Assembly (NCBI GenBank): GCA_905236875.1
Contig: CAJOQT010000055.1
Location: forward strand, 1 to 44,775
Source: an uncultured Prevotella sp.
GTDB taxonomy: Bacteria > Bacteroidota > Bacteroidia > Bacteroidales > Bacteroidaceae
Direction: 5' to 3'
Length of the DNA: 44,775 bases
Of the stretch, positions 23,607-31,762 are shown piece by piece. Positions within the stretch are counted from its first letter, which is position 1. Each line of letters opens with the position of its first letter. The notes below the pieces were generated by a model. That model had not been told where the DNA came from and did not search any database. It was given only the letters and a program-made list of their open reading frames with translations. The position numbers were made by a program, and so were the translations under genes.

Positions 23607-24563
23607 ATGGGAATATTCGGATTTTTTAATAAGAACAAGAAAGAGACACTCGATAAGGGCTTGGAGAAAACCAAGACCAGTGTCTTTGATAAACTGACAC
23701 GTGCCATTGCCGGTAAGTCAAAGGTTGATGACGAGGTGCTTGACGACCTCGAAGAGGTGCTTATTACAAGTGATGTCGGTGTGGAGACAACGTTGAAGGT
23801 CATCAGCCGTATCGAGGAACGTGTGGCTCGCGACAAATATGTGTCAACGAATGAGCTGAACGGTATTCTGCGAGAAGAGATTGCAGCGTTGCTGGCAGAG
23901 AACAACTCTGCCGACAATGCCGACTGGGATCTGCCGACAGACCACAAACCCTATGTCATCCTGGTTGTGGGTGTAAACGGCGTTGGCAAGACGACGACCA
24001 TTGGTAAGCTGGCCTGGCAGTTCAAACAGGCAGGCAAGAAAGTCTATCTGGGTGCTGCCGATACTTTCCGTGCTGCCGCTGTCGAGCAGTTGTGTATCTG
24101 GGGTGAACGCGTCGGTGTTCCTGTTGTGAAGCAGCAGATGGGTTCCGACCCTGCGTCAGTGGCATTTGACACGTTGTCGAGTGCAAAGGCTAACAATGCC
24201 GATGTGGTGTTGATAGATACGGCAGGCCGCCTGCATAACAAGGTGGGGCTCATGAATGAGCTGAAGAAGATTAAGGAAGTGATGAAGAAGGTGCTTCCCG
24301 ATGCCCCAGACGAGGTGCTGTTGGTATTGGACGGCTCTACAGGACAGAACGCCTTCGAGCAGGCCAAGCAGTTCTCTGCCGTGACTCAGATTACGTCATT
24401 GGCTATTACGAAGCTCGATGGAACGGCAAAGGGTGGTGTGGTTATCGGTATCAGCGACCAGTTGAAGGTACCTGTGAAGTACATCGGACTGGGTGAGGGT
24501 ATGGAAGACCTGCAGCTGTTTGACCGTCGTCAGTTTGTGGATTCACTGTTTAAGAAAGAATAA
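23607..24563 (+). CDS. ftsY: Signal recognition particle receptor FtsY
   Basis: FtsY is the GTPase that docks SRP-ribosome complexes at the membrane. The 318-residue protein is the NG core without the long acidic A domain of enterobacteria; the N-terminus MGIFGFFNKNKKETLDKG may serve as the membrane-binding helix. GTPase motifs are GVNGVGKTTTIGKLA (G1, near residue 113), DTFRAAAVEQL, DTAGRLHNK and TKLDGTAKGG. The stop codon overlaps the ATG of a 27-residue membrane peptide. Confidence 0.96.
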   Translation: MGIFGFFNKNKKETLDKGLEKTKTSVFDKLTRAIAGKSKVDDEVLDDLEEVLITSDVGVETTLKVISRIEERVARDKYVSTNELNGILREEIAALLAENNSADNADWDLPTDHKPYVILVVGVNGVGKTTTIGKLAWQFKQAGKKVYLGAADTFRAAAVEQLCIWGERVGVPVVKQQMGSDPASVAFDTLSSAKANNADVVLIDTAGRLHNKVGLMNELKKIKEVMKKVLPDAPDEVLLVLDGSTGQNAFEQAKQFSAVTQITSLAITKLDGTAKGGVVIGISDQLKVPVKYIGLGEGMEDLQLFDRRQFVDSLFKKE

Positions 24564-24646
24564 TGAAAAAGAAGATTTTTATTGAAGGTTTAGTGATAGG
24601 AATAGTATGTGGCGCTTTTGCAGCATATTTGTTCTTTATGATATAA
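24563..24646 (+). CDS. 27-residue single-helix membrane peptide
   Basis: A tiny frame whose ATG overlaps the ftsY stop codon (TAATG) encodes MKKKIFIEGLVIGIVCGAF and then AAYLFFMI: three lysines followed by one hydrophobic helix. Positive N-terminus and length fit a single membrane-spanning peptide inserted with its N-terminus in the cytoplasm. No family was recognised. Its coupling to ftsY is suggestive but the frame is short enough to be chance, so confidence is moderate. Confidence 0.55.
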   Translation: MKKKIFIEGLVIGIVCGAFAAYLFFMI

Positions 24647-24665
24647 AAAATCATCGCGCAGAATT

Positions 24666-26021
24666 TTGAAAACGATAGATTTCATATCACTCGGATGCTC
24701 AAAGAATCTGGTTGACAGTGAGCGGCTGATGGGTATGTGCGAGGCGAGAGGCTTTGCATGTACCCATGATAGTGAACAGCCCAAGGGCGACATTGTCGTT
24801 ATCAATACCTGTGGCTTCATTGCCGATGCGAAAGAAGAGAGTATCAATACCATTCTGCAGTTTGTACAGGCCAAGAGTGAAGGTCGTGTCAAGCAGATCT
24901 ACGTGATGGGGTGTCTGTCAGAACGTTATCTGGCAGACCTTGAAGCTGAGATTCCTGAAGTTGACGGCTGGTACGGCAAGTTCAACTATATGGAGCTGCT
25001 GGAAGACCTGGAGACCCAACCCCTTGCCCCTCCCTCTATGGAGGGGAGTGATTACTCAAATGTATTGGAACAAACTACTCCTCGCCCTATAGGGAGAGGA
25101 TGGGAGAGGGTCTTGACCACTCCCTCGCATTATGCCTACCTGAAAATCAGTGAGGGATGTGACCGTCATTGTGCTTATTGCGCCATTCCCATCATAACGG
25201 GCCGACACAAGAGCCGGCCGATGGAGGAGATCCTTGACGAGGTGCGTTGGCTGGTCGGTCAGGGAGTGAAAGAGTTTCAGGTCATAGCTCAGGAGCTGAC
25301 CTATTATGGTATTGATATCGATGGCAAACAACATATTGCAGAGCTGATAGACCGGATGGCTGACATTGACGGTGTGGAGTGGATACGGCTGCATTATGCC
25401 TATCCGGCCCATTTCCCCATGGATTTGCTGAAGGTGATGCGTGAACGTCAGAACGTTTGCAAGTACTTGGATATTGCCCTGCAGCATATCAGCGACTCTA
25501 TGCTGACACGCATGCAGCGCCACTTTACCAAGCAGGAAACCTACGAACTGATAGAAGTCATGCGCCGTGAGGTGCCGGGGATTCATCTTCGCACGACACT
25601 CATGGTGGGCTTTCCAGGTGAGACAGACGATGACTTCAAAGAGCTGATGGACTTTGTGAAGTGGGCCCGTTTCGAACGTATGGGAGCCTTTGCCTATTCG
25701 GAAGAAGACGGCACGCCATCGGCAAAATTATATAAGGATGATGTACCCGAGGAAGTCAAGCAACAGCGCCTTGATCGTCTCATGCGCCTGCAACAACGAA
25801 TAAGTAACGAGATAGAAGCTACGAAAATCGGTCAGGTGCTCAAGGTCATCATTGACCGCCGGGAAGGTGACTACTTTATCGGTCGAACGGAATACTGTTC
25901 ACCTGAAGTAGATCCAGAAGTCCTGATTCCTGCCACTGAACCATTGGAGGCAGGACAATACTATGAAGTCAAGGTGACTGATGCAGAAGCATTCGACGTA
26001 TTTGGAACAACGTTATTTTAA
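24666..26021 (+). CDS. rimO: Ribosomal protein S12 methylthiotransferase RimO with an in-frame palindromic insertion
   Basis: RimO adds a methylthio group to an aspartate of ribosomal protein S12 using two 4Fe-4S clusters and S-adenosylmethionine. The family start FISLGCSKNLVDSE is present; Cys11, Cys49 and Cys83 hold the auxiliary cluster, and Cys165, Cys169 and Cys172 (GCDRHCAYC) the radical SAM cluster. A TRAM domain closes the protein. It has 451 residues, somewhat more than usual, because residues 118-149 are encoded by a palindromic block (25017-25112) in the linker between the MTTase and radical SAM domains. The only usable start in frame is TTG at 24666, since a stop codon lies at 24639. 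An HU gene follows after five bases. Confidence 0.94.
   Translation: MKTIDFISLGCSKNLVDSERLMGMCEARGFACTHDSEQPKGDIVVINTCGFIADAKEESINTILQFVQAKSEGRVKQIYVMGCLSERYLADLEAEIPEVDGWYGKFNYMELLEDLETQPLAPPSMEGSDYSNVLEQTTPRPIGRGWERVLTTPSHYAYLKISEGCDRHCAYCAIPIITGRHKSRPMEEILDEVRWLVGQGVKEFQVIAQELTYYGIDIDGKQHIAELIDRMADIDGVEWIRLHYAYPAHFPMDLLKVMRERQNVCKYLDIALQHISDSMLTRMQRHFTKQETYELIEVMRREVPGIHLRTTLMVGFPGETDDDFKELMDFVKWARFERMGAFAYSEEDGTPSAKLYKDDVPEEVKQQRLDRLMRLQQRISNEIEATKIGQVLKVIIDRREGDYFIGRTEYCSPEVDPEVLIPATEPLEAGQYYEVKVTDAEAFDVFGTTLF
25017..25112. repeat. In-frame GC-rich double-hairpin element E4 (rimO)
   Basis: This 96-base (32-codon) block is the longest of the family. Arms near its ends (CAACCCCTT and GAGAGGGTC) enclose the hairpin CCCCTCCCTCTATGGAGGGG (about 25025-25044) and a second hairpin around CCCTATAGGG (25086-25095). 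It encodes QPLAPPSMEGSDY, an uncharged middle, and TPRPIGRGWERV. Confidence 0.8.
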
Positions 26022-26026
26022 CCGAT

Positions 26027-26314
26027 ATGAATAACAAGGAATTTATCAGTGAATTGTCGTCCCGTATGGGTTACAGTACAAGCGACACACAACGGTTAGT
26101 AACCAACCTGGTGAATGCCATGAGTGACGGTTTCCTGGAGGGTCAGGCTGTGACGGTACCAGGTTTCGGCACGTTTGAGGTAAAGAAGAAGATGGAACGT
26201 GTGATGGTGAATCCGTCAACAGGGCAGCGTATGCTGGTTCCACCAAAGCTCGTCCTGGGATTCAAGCCCAGTGCAACATGGAAGGACAAACTAAAGAGTG
26301 GAGGGCAAGAGTAA
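26027..26314 (+). CDS. HU-family DNA-binding protein
   Basis: A 95-residue histone-like protein. The family helix-loop N-terminus (NNKEFISELSSRMGYS) is followed by the dimer core VTVPGFGTFEVKKKMERVM and the DNA-binding arm VNPSTGQRMLVPPKLVLGF. Its stop codon overlaps the ATG of the HU-LysM gene, so both are made together and might form a heterodimer. It lies five bases after rimO. Confidence 0.9.
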   Translation: MNNKEFISELSSRMGYSTSDTQRLVTNLVNAMSDGFLEGQAVTVPGFGTFEVKKKMERVMVNPSTGQRMLVPPKLVLGFKPSATWKDKLKSGGQE

Positions 26315-27585
26315 TGGAGAAGATAACCATACAGGATATTTCGCGTATTCTTGTCGAGAAGAACGGGCTGAAGGTACGTGATGCCGAAAAGTTCGCGGCC
26401 ACTATGTTTGCCGTCATTCGTGAGACACTGGAGAATAATCAGCCAGTCAAAGTACGTGGACTCGGCACATTCAAAATTATTGAGGTGGATTCACGCGAGA
26501 GTGTTAACGTGAATACTGGCGAGCGAGTGCTGATTGCCGGTCATGACAAGATCACCTTTACGCCTGACGCGACGATGAAGGAGCTGGTCAACAAGCCCTT
26601 CTCACAGTTTGAAACGGTGGTGCTTAACGAAGGCGTCGTGTTTGACGATGTTCCGGAAGAATCGCCAGAACCTGCAGAACCAATAGAACCAGAAGAATCG
26701 GCGAGTCTTGCAGAACCGACTGAACAAGTAGAACCGACTGAACAAGTAGAACCGACAGAACCAACTGAGTCAGTTGTGCCGCCTCCTCCAGTACCTGTTA
26801 TGGCAGCTGAAATACCACCCATACCAGTTGTCGAGAAAGAAAAAGAGATTGTTCCAGAAACGGAAACACCAGTCAAAGAGCCTGTAGTCGAGCAGCCTGT
26901 GGTCAAAGAGCCTGTAGTTGAGCAGCCTGTGGTCGAAGAGCCTGTAGTTGAGCAGCCTGTAGTAGAACAAGCTCCTATACCAGAAAAGCGTACCCCTTTA
27001 TATGAACAAGACTATAACGAGGAACGTAAAGGACGAGGCAAGCGTTGGCTGTTAAGTATTTTCGTAGTTCTTCTGTTGATGGCAGCTTCTGCTGCTGGCG
27101 GCTATTACTATGGCTATCAGCAAGGTAGCCGTATGATAGAGGTGACTGAAGTGGCAGAACCTGACAGCGCACTTTTGGCAACTGTTGATACCGTAGCTGT
27201 TGACCATGTGGCAACGGCACCGACTGATACAACTGCCACAGACGCAGAACCACCCTCAACGGCACCGCAACCCAAGGAGCCTGCAGCAGAGCAGCCTGCA
27301 GCCGCCAAGACAGAGAAACCCGCTGAAGCAGAAACCGACAAGTATGCCGAGATGGACCCACGAGTGAAGCACGGTGCCTATCGGATCATAGGTGAGGACT
27401 TCACGGTTAAGGTACGTCCAGGTGAGACGACGGCACGTATTGCCAAACGTACGCTGGGTGAAGGTATGGAGTGTTACATTGAGGTCTATAATGGTATCAA
27501 GTCGAACGCTGAACTGAAGGAAGGTCAGACAGTCATAATACCGAAACTGCAATGGAAAAAGAAAAAGAAAGTGACGCAGAAGTGA
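26314..27585 (+). CDS. Membrane-spanning HU-LysM fusion protein
   Basis: A 423-residue protein with an unusual order of parts. Residues 1-95 are an HU-type DNA-binding domain (KVRGLGTFKIIEVDSRESVN, INTGE-like VNTGERV). Residues 115-235 are a Pro/Glu/Val-rich linker made of six-residue EPTEQV units (134-151) and five-residue VVEQP/VVEEP units (187-219). One membrane helix follows (about 245-263, RWLLSIFVVLLLMAASAAGG). After a Thr/Ala/Pro-rich stretch, a LysM domain (about 364-411) ends the protein, with a final Lys-rich tail. The predicted topology puts the HU domain in the cytoplasm and the peptidoglycan-binding LysM in the periplasm. The ATG at 26314 overlaps the HU stop codon; the longer frame from 26278 would overlap more deeply. 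Confidence 0.88.
   Translation: MEKITIQDISRILVEKNGLKVRDAEKFAATMFAVIRETLENNQPVKVRGLGTFKIIEVDSRESVNVNTGERVLIAGHDKITFTPDATMKELVNKPFSQFETVVLNEGVVFDDVPEESPEPAEPIEPEESASLAEPTEQVEPTEQVEPTEPTESVVPPPPVPVMAAEIPPIPVVEKEKEIVPETETPVKEPVVEQPVVKEPVVEQPVVEEPVVEQPVVEQAPIPEKRTPLYEQDYNEERKGRGKRWLLSIFVVLLLMAASAAGGYYYGYQQGSRMIEVTEVAEPDSALLATVDTVAVDHVATAPTDTTATDAEPPSTAPQPKEPAAEQPAAAKTEKPAEAETDKYAEMDPRVKHGAYRIIGEDFTVKVRPGETTARIAKRTLGEGMECYIEVYNGIKSNAELKEGQTVIIPKLQWKKKKKVTQK
26713..26970. repeat. In-frame tandem repeats of the HU-LysM linker (18-bp and 15-bp units)
   Basis: Nearly exact 18-bp units at 26713-26769 encode EPTEQV, and seven 15-bp units at about 26872-26970 encode VVEQP, VVKEP and VVEEP. Unit lengths are multiples of three, so gain or loss changes linker length without a frameshift. 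Confidence 0.8.
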
Positions 27586-27672
27586 TTGGATACTACCTGA
27601 CCGAGTGAGAATATTTTAGATGATTTAATATTTATTACACGCGCAAAATGCTGTTATAACGTTGGAATTGCG

Positions 27673-27680
27673 TACTTTTG
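27673..27680 (+). promoter_or_regulatory. Probable promoter -7 element of the moxR-bat operon
   Basis: TACTTTTG fits TAnnTTTG, 35 bases before the moxR start codon. It is followed by a short palindrome, TTTGCACGTGCAAA (27677-27690), which covers the expected transcription start and could be an operator. Confidence 0.6.
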
Positions 27681-27714
27681 CACGTGCAAAACATAATTAC
27701 GAAACGAAAAAACT

Positions 27715-28710
27715 ATGGCAGAAGCTATTGACATTAGAGAACTGAATATACGAATTGAGCAGCAGAGCGCATTCGTAACGAACCTGACGACGGGCATGGA
27801 CCGCGTCATCGTGGGTCAAAAACACTTGGTTGATACGTTGCTTATCTCTTTGTTGAGCGATGGTCACATCCTGCTGGAGGGTGTTCCTGGACTTGCCAAG
27901 ACGTTGGCTATTAAGACATTGGCACAACTGATTGACGCGCAGTATTCGCGTATTCAGTTTACGCCCGACCTGTTGCCGGCCGACGTGATAGGTACGATGA
28001 TCTATTCACAGAAAGATGAACGCTTCCAGGTGAAGAAAGGTCCGGTGTTTGCCAACTTTGTCCTGGCGGACGAAATCAACCGTGCTCCTGCAAAGGTACA
28101 GAGTGCCTTGCTCGAAGCGATGCAGGAGAAACAGGTGACCATTGGTTCTGAAACCTTCAGCCTGCCCAGCCCATTCCTTGTAATGGCTACGCAGAACCCT
28201 ATCGAGCAGGAGGGAACGTATCCGCTTCCTGAGGCACAGACCGACCGTTTCATGATGAAGGTGATCATTGACTATCCTACGCTGGAGGAGGAGAAGAAGA
28301 TTATCCGCGAGAACCTGGGCGGCTCGCTCCCCACTGTCACTCCTGTGACGACTGCCGACGAGATACTGCGTGCCCGTTCTGTGGTTCGTGAGGTCTATAT
28401 CGACGAGAAGATTGAGCAGTACATTGCCGATATGGTGTTTGCCACGCGTTATCCTGACCGCTATGGACTGAAAGACATGAAGAACATGATTTCGTTCGGC
28501 GGCAGTCCCCGTGCTTCCATCAATCTTGCCAAGGCAAGCCGTGCCTATGCCTTCATCAAGCGTCGCGGCTATGTGGTGCCTGAGGATGTACGTGCCGTTG
28601 CTCATGATGTGCTGCGTCATCGCATTGGTCTGACCTACGAGGCAGAGGCATCGAATGTGACGAGCGAGGAAATCGTATCCAAGATTATCAACAAAGTGGA
28701 AGTTCCTTGA
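27715..28710 (+). CDS. MoxR-family AAA ATPase
   Basis: A 331-residue MoxR-type ATPase, a chaperone that acts on or with von Willebrand A (VWA) proteins. Walker A is GVPGLAKT (near residue 56), Walker B VLADEINRAPAK, sensor 1 MATQNPIEQEGTYPLPEAQ and the arginine-finger region EAQTDRF. It starts the aerotolerance-type operon, followed by DUF58 (34-base gap), a membrane protein, batA, batB-batC, batD and batE. The gene order is that of the Bacteroides Bat cluster. Confidence 0.94.
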   Translation: MAEAIDIRELNIRIEQQSAFVTNLTTGMDRVIVGQKHLVDTLLISLLSDGHILLEGVPGLAKTLAIKTLAQLIDAQYSRIQFTPDLLPADVIGTMIYSQKDERFQVKKGPVFANFVLADEINRAPAKVQSALLEAMQEKQVTIGSETFSLPSPFLVMATQNPIEQEGTYPLPEAQTDRFMMKVIIDYPTLEEEKKIIRENLGGSLPTVTPVTTADEILRARSVVREVYIDEKIEQYIADMVFATRYPDRYGLKDMKNMISFGGSPRASINLAKASRAYAFIKRRGYVVPEDVRAVAHDVLRHRIGLTYEAEASNVTSEEIVSKIINKVEVP

Positions 28711-28744
28711 GGAATAGAAGGATTAAGTAATTGAAGAATGGAAG

Positions 28745-29614
28745 ATGGAGACATCTGAAATCATCAAGAAAGTACGCAAGATAGAAATCAAGACTCGTGG
28801 ACTGAGCTCCAATATCTTTGCGGGACAATACCATTCGGCGTTCAAGGGACGTGGTATGGCATTCTCGGAAGTGCGTGAGTATCAGTTTGGCGACGATGTC
28901 CGTGACATTGACTGGAACGTCACGGCTCGTTTCCATCGTCCCTATGTCAAGGTTTTTGAGGAGGAACGCGAGCTGACTGTCATGTTGCTGATTGACGTCA
29001 GCGGCAGTCTTGATTTCGGCACACAGCGTCAGATGAAGCGTGACATGGTGACCGAGATAGCTGCCACGCTGGCTTTCTCGGCTATCCAGAACAACGATAA
29101 GATTGGTGTTGTGTTCTTCTCTGACCATATCGAGAAATATATTCCGCCAAAGAAGGGCCGCAAACATATCCTTTATATTATCCGTGAGATGCTCGACTTC
29201 AAGCCTGAAAGTCGTCGTACTGACGTTCGTGGTGCATTGGAGTTTATGACCAGTGTGGCCAAGCGCCGCTGTACAGCCTTTGTGTTGAGCGACTTTTACG
29301 ACAACGACGATTTCCTGCAACCGCTGACTATCTGTAACCGTAAGCACGACGTGGTGGCCATTCAGGTCTATGACCAGCGTGCAAGGGTGTTGCCAGACAT
29401 TGGTCTGCTGCGGGTGGTGGATGCTGAAACAGGTCACGAGCAGTATATTGATACCTCGAGCCGTCGCCTGCGTGAGGCTCATACCCGCTATTTCATGCAG
29501 CGGCAGATGCAGTTGCGAGAGACATTCAACAAGAGTAATGTCGATCATGTGAGCATTGCCACCAACGAGGATTTTGTCAAGGCTTTGATGATGCTTTTCA
29601 AGCAAAGGAGCTAA
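28745..29614 (+). CDS. DUF58 protein of the Bat operon (VWA-like)
   Basis: A 289-residue cytoplasmic protein. The DUF58 signature FSEVREYQFGDDVRDIDWNV lies near residue 40, followed by a VWA-like fold with the metal-site motif DVSGS in LLIDVSGSLDFG. It has no membrane segment. DUF58 proteins almost always neighbour MoxR ATPases, which are thought to remodel them. It sits between moxR and the signal-peptide-bearing membrane gene. Confidence 0.9.
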   Translation: METSEIIKKVRKIEIKTRGLSSNIFAGQYHSAFKGRGMAFSEVREYQFGDDVRDIDWNVTARFHRPYVKVFEEERELTVMLLIDVSGSLDFGTQRQMKRDMVTEIAATLAFSAIQNNDKIGVVFFSDHIEKYIPPKKGRKHILYIIREMLDFKPESRRTDVRGALEFMTSVAKRRCTAFVLSDFYDNDDFLQPLTICNRKHDVVAIQVYDQRARVLPDIGLLRVVDAETGHEQYIDTSSRRLREAHTRYFMQRQMQLRETFNKSNVDHVSIATNEDFVKALMMLFKQRS

Positions 29615-29622
29615 TGGGAAAT

Positions 29623-29661
29623 GTAAAAGGGTAAAAAAAGAAAAGGTAAAAAAGGAAAATA
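29623..29661 (+). repeat. 8-bp purine-rich repeat upstream of the Bat membrane gene
   Basis: Units such as AAAAGGGT, AAAAAAAG, AAAAGGTA and AAAAAGGA run with an 8-bp period. They are complementary to the pyrimidine-rich repeat at 29712-29746 that encodes the signal peptide, so the start codon lies in the loop of a possible hairpin. Confidence 0.65.
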
Positions 29662-29697
29662 GGAAACATGACAATACGAATAGCATACGAGGCAAGA

Positions 29698-30747
29698 ATG
29701 GTAAAAAGTATTTTACTCTTTTACCTTTTTACCTTTTTACCTTTGCTTACGTTTGCCCAGACTTCGGTCGAGGCACGTATTGATTCCATTGAGATGCTGA
29801 TGGGCGAGCAGGTGCATGTGACGCTTACCGTAACGGCTCCTGAAGGTGCCAGAATTGAGTTCCCGAAATATCAGCGAACACAACAGCTGACACCTGGCGT
29901 GGAGGTTATTGAGACCAAACAGTTAAGTGATAATATCCAGGTTCTTACGTTGACTTCGTTCGACGAGAACTTATACTATCTGCCGCCCTTTCCTGTAGTG
30001 GTCAATGGCGATACCTGCAAGAGCAAGAGTCTTGCCTTGAAGGTGATTGGCATCGATGTGGATACTACTCATTACGAGAAATTCTACGGTCCGAAGGATG
30101 TACAGGACAACCCGTTCCTGTGGAGCGAGTGGGCACCACTGTTCTGGCTTTCGGTCCTGATGCTGGTGCTGATGGCTCTCGGCTATTATCTCTATCTGCG
30201 TCTGCGTGACAACAAGCCTATCATAACATACGTCCGAGTTGTCAAGAAGCTGTTGCCTCACCAGAAGGCCATGAAGGAGATCGAGCAGATCAAGGCCGAC
30301 AAGATGACGACATCGGAGAATCAGAAGGAATACTACACGAAGCTGACCGATACCATTCGCCGTTATATCGAGGAACGCTATGGCTTCTCTGCTATGGAGA
30401 TGACCAGTTCGGAGATTATCGACCGTCTGGTTAGGCAGGGTGACCAGAAGGCCCTTGACGAGTTACGTGGTCTCTTCCAGACTGCCGACCTTGTGAAGTT
30501 TGCCAAGTATTCGACAATGCTCAACGAGAATGACATGAACCTGGTCAATGCTGTTGACTTCATCAATAGTACGAAGACGGAGAACATGCCGACCGAGGAG
30601 GTTATCCGTCCTCAGCTCTCGGAGGAAGACCAGCGTTCTGTGAAGACCCGCCGCATACTGAAGATAGCCATTGGCGTCATTGCGGTGGCTTCTGTCTCAT
30701 TGCTGGGTTATGTGATATATGGCTTATGGCAGCTCGTAGCCCCTTAA
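29698..30747 (+). CDS. Bat-operon membrane protein with signal peptide and two membrane helices
   Basis: A 349-residue protein of the Bat cluster, between DUF58 and batA. The signal peptide MVKSILLFYLFTFLPLLTFA is encoded by an 8-bp repeat. It is followed by a roughly 120-residue periplasmic beta-rich domain resembling the start of BatD (VEARIDSIEMLMGEQVHVTL), a membrane helix (about 146-168), a cytoplasmic helical domain of about 150 residues (YYTKLTDTIRRYIEERYGF) and a last membrane helix (about 321-343). No specific function is known; position and fold suggest a partner of the VWA proteins. The ATG at 29698 is preferred to 29668 because the signal peptide begins there. Confidence 0.82.
   Translation: MVKSILLFYLFTFLPLLTFAQTSVEARIDSIEMLMGEQVHVTLTVTAPEGARIEFPKYQRTQQLTPGVEVIETKQLSDNIQVLTLTSFDENLYYLPPFPVVVNGDTCKSKSLALKVIGIDVDTTHYEKFYGPKDVQDNPFLWSEWAPLFWLSVLMLVLMALGYYLYLRLRDNKPIITYVRVVKKLLPHQKAMKEIEQIKADKMTTSENQKEYYTKLTDTIRRYIEERYGFSAMEMTSSEIIDRLVRQGDQKALDELRGLFQTADLVKFAKYSTMLNENDMNLVNAVDFINSTKTENMPTEEVIRPQLSEEDQRSVKTRRILKIAIGVIAVASVSLLGYVIYGLWQLVAP
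29712..29746 (+). repeat. 8-bp ACCTTTTT repeat encoding a signal-peptide core
   Basis: Units ACCTTTTT repeat with an 8-bp period within codons 5-16 of the gene at 29698. Because 8 is not a multiple of three, successive units are read in all three frames, giving the hydrophobic series FYLFTFLPLL. Confidence 0.75.
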
Positions 30748-30760
30748 CTTGCTAATAGAA

Positions 30761-31762
30761 ATGGAATTTGTAAATAAAGGATTTTTCTTTCTGCTCCTGT
30801 TGCTGATACCTTACATAATATGGTATCTGATGTTCAGGAAAAAGAGCGAACCGACCATACGGATGAGCGATACAAATGCCTATCGCTATGCGCCGCGCAG
30901 CTGGAAGGTGACGTTGATGCCGCTACAGTTGCTATTGCGTATTGCTGCCTTTGTGCTCATCGTCTTCGTGCTGGCACGCCCTCAGACCAGTAATTCCTGG
31001 AAAGACAGGACCGTTGAGGGCATCGACATCATGCTGGCTATTGATGTTTCGACTTCTATGCTGGCAGAAGACTTGACTCCCAACCGCATAGAAGCTGCCA
31101 AGAAGGTAGCTGCAGAATTTGTTGCCGACCGCCCGAATGACAATATCGGTCTGATCATCTTTGCCGGTGAGTCGTTCACGCAGTGTCCTATGACCATTGA
31201 CCATGCGTCACTTCTGAACCTGCTTCATGGTGTACGTGCCGACATCGCAGCCCGTGGACTGATTCAGGACGGTACCGCCATAGGTATGGGACTGGCCAAT
31301 GCCGTTGCCCGTCTGAAGGACTCGAAAGCCAAGAGCAAGGTTATCATCCTGCTGACCGACGGTAGTAACAACATGGGTGATATCTCGCCCATGACGGCAG
31401 CAGAGATTGCCAAGAGTCTTGGCATACGTGTCTATACCATCGGTGCCGGTACCAATGGTACTGCCCGTTACCCGATGCCTGTTGCAGGAGGCGTCCAGTA
31501 TGTGAACCTGCCTGTAGAGATAGATACCAAGACGCTGAATGATATTGCCAATGCCACTGACGGCAAGTTCTATCGTGCCACCAACACACGTGAGCTACAG
31601 CAGATATATCGTGAGATTGACCAACTGGAGAAGACGAAGCTCAACGTCAAGCAGTACAGCAAGCGCTATGAGGCCTACCAGCCCTTTGCCCTTGCCGCCA
31701 TTCTGGTGCTGCTGCTTGAATTGTTGCTACGTGTCACCATATTTAGGAGGATACCATCATGA
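30761..31762 (+). CDS. batA: Aerotolerance protein BatA, VWA-domain membrane protein
   Basis: A 333-residue inner membrane protein. Two N-terminal membrane helices (about 8-24 and 54-74), a VWA domain from about 88 with the metal-site motif DVSTS in LAIDVSTSMLAED, and a C-terminal helix (about 306-326) match BatA. The frame can be extended four codons to a TTG at 30749, but the ATG at 30761 is the natural start. Bat proteins were named for oxygen tolerance in Bacteroides fragilis; their molecular role is still unclear. It overlaps batB by four bases. Confidence 0.93.
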   Translation: MEFVNKGFFFLLLLLIPYIIWYLMFRKKSEPTIRMSDTNAYRYAPRSWKVTLMPLQLLLRIAAFVLIVFVLARPQTSNSWKDRTVEGIDIMLAIDVSTSMLAEDLTPNRIEAAKKVAAEFVADRPNDNIGLIIFAGESFTQCPMTIDHASLLNLLHGVRADIAARGLIQDGTAIGMGLANAVARLKDSKAKSKVIILLTDGSNNMGDISPMTAAEIAKSLGIRVYTIGAGTNGTARYPMPVAGGVQYVNLPVEIDTKTLNDIANATDGKFYRATNTRELQQIYREIDQLEKTKLNVKQYSKRYEAYQPFALAAILVLLLELLLRVTIFRRIPS

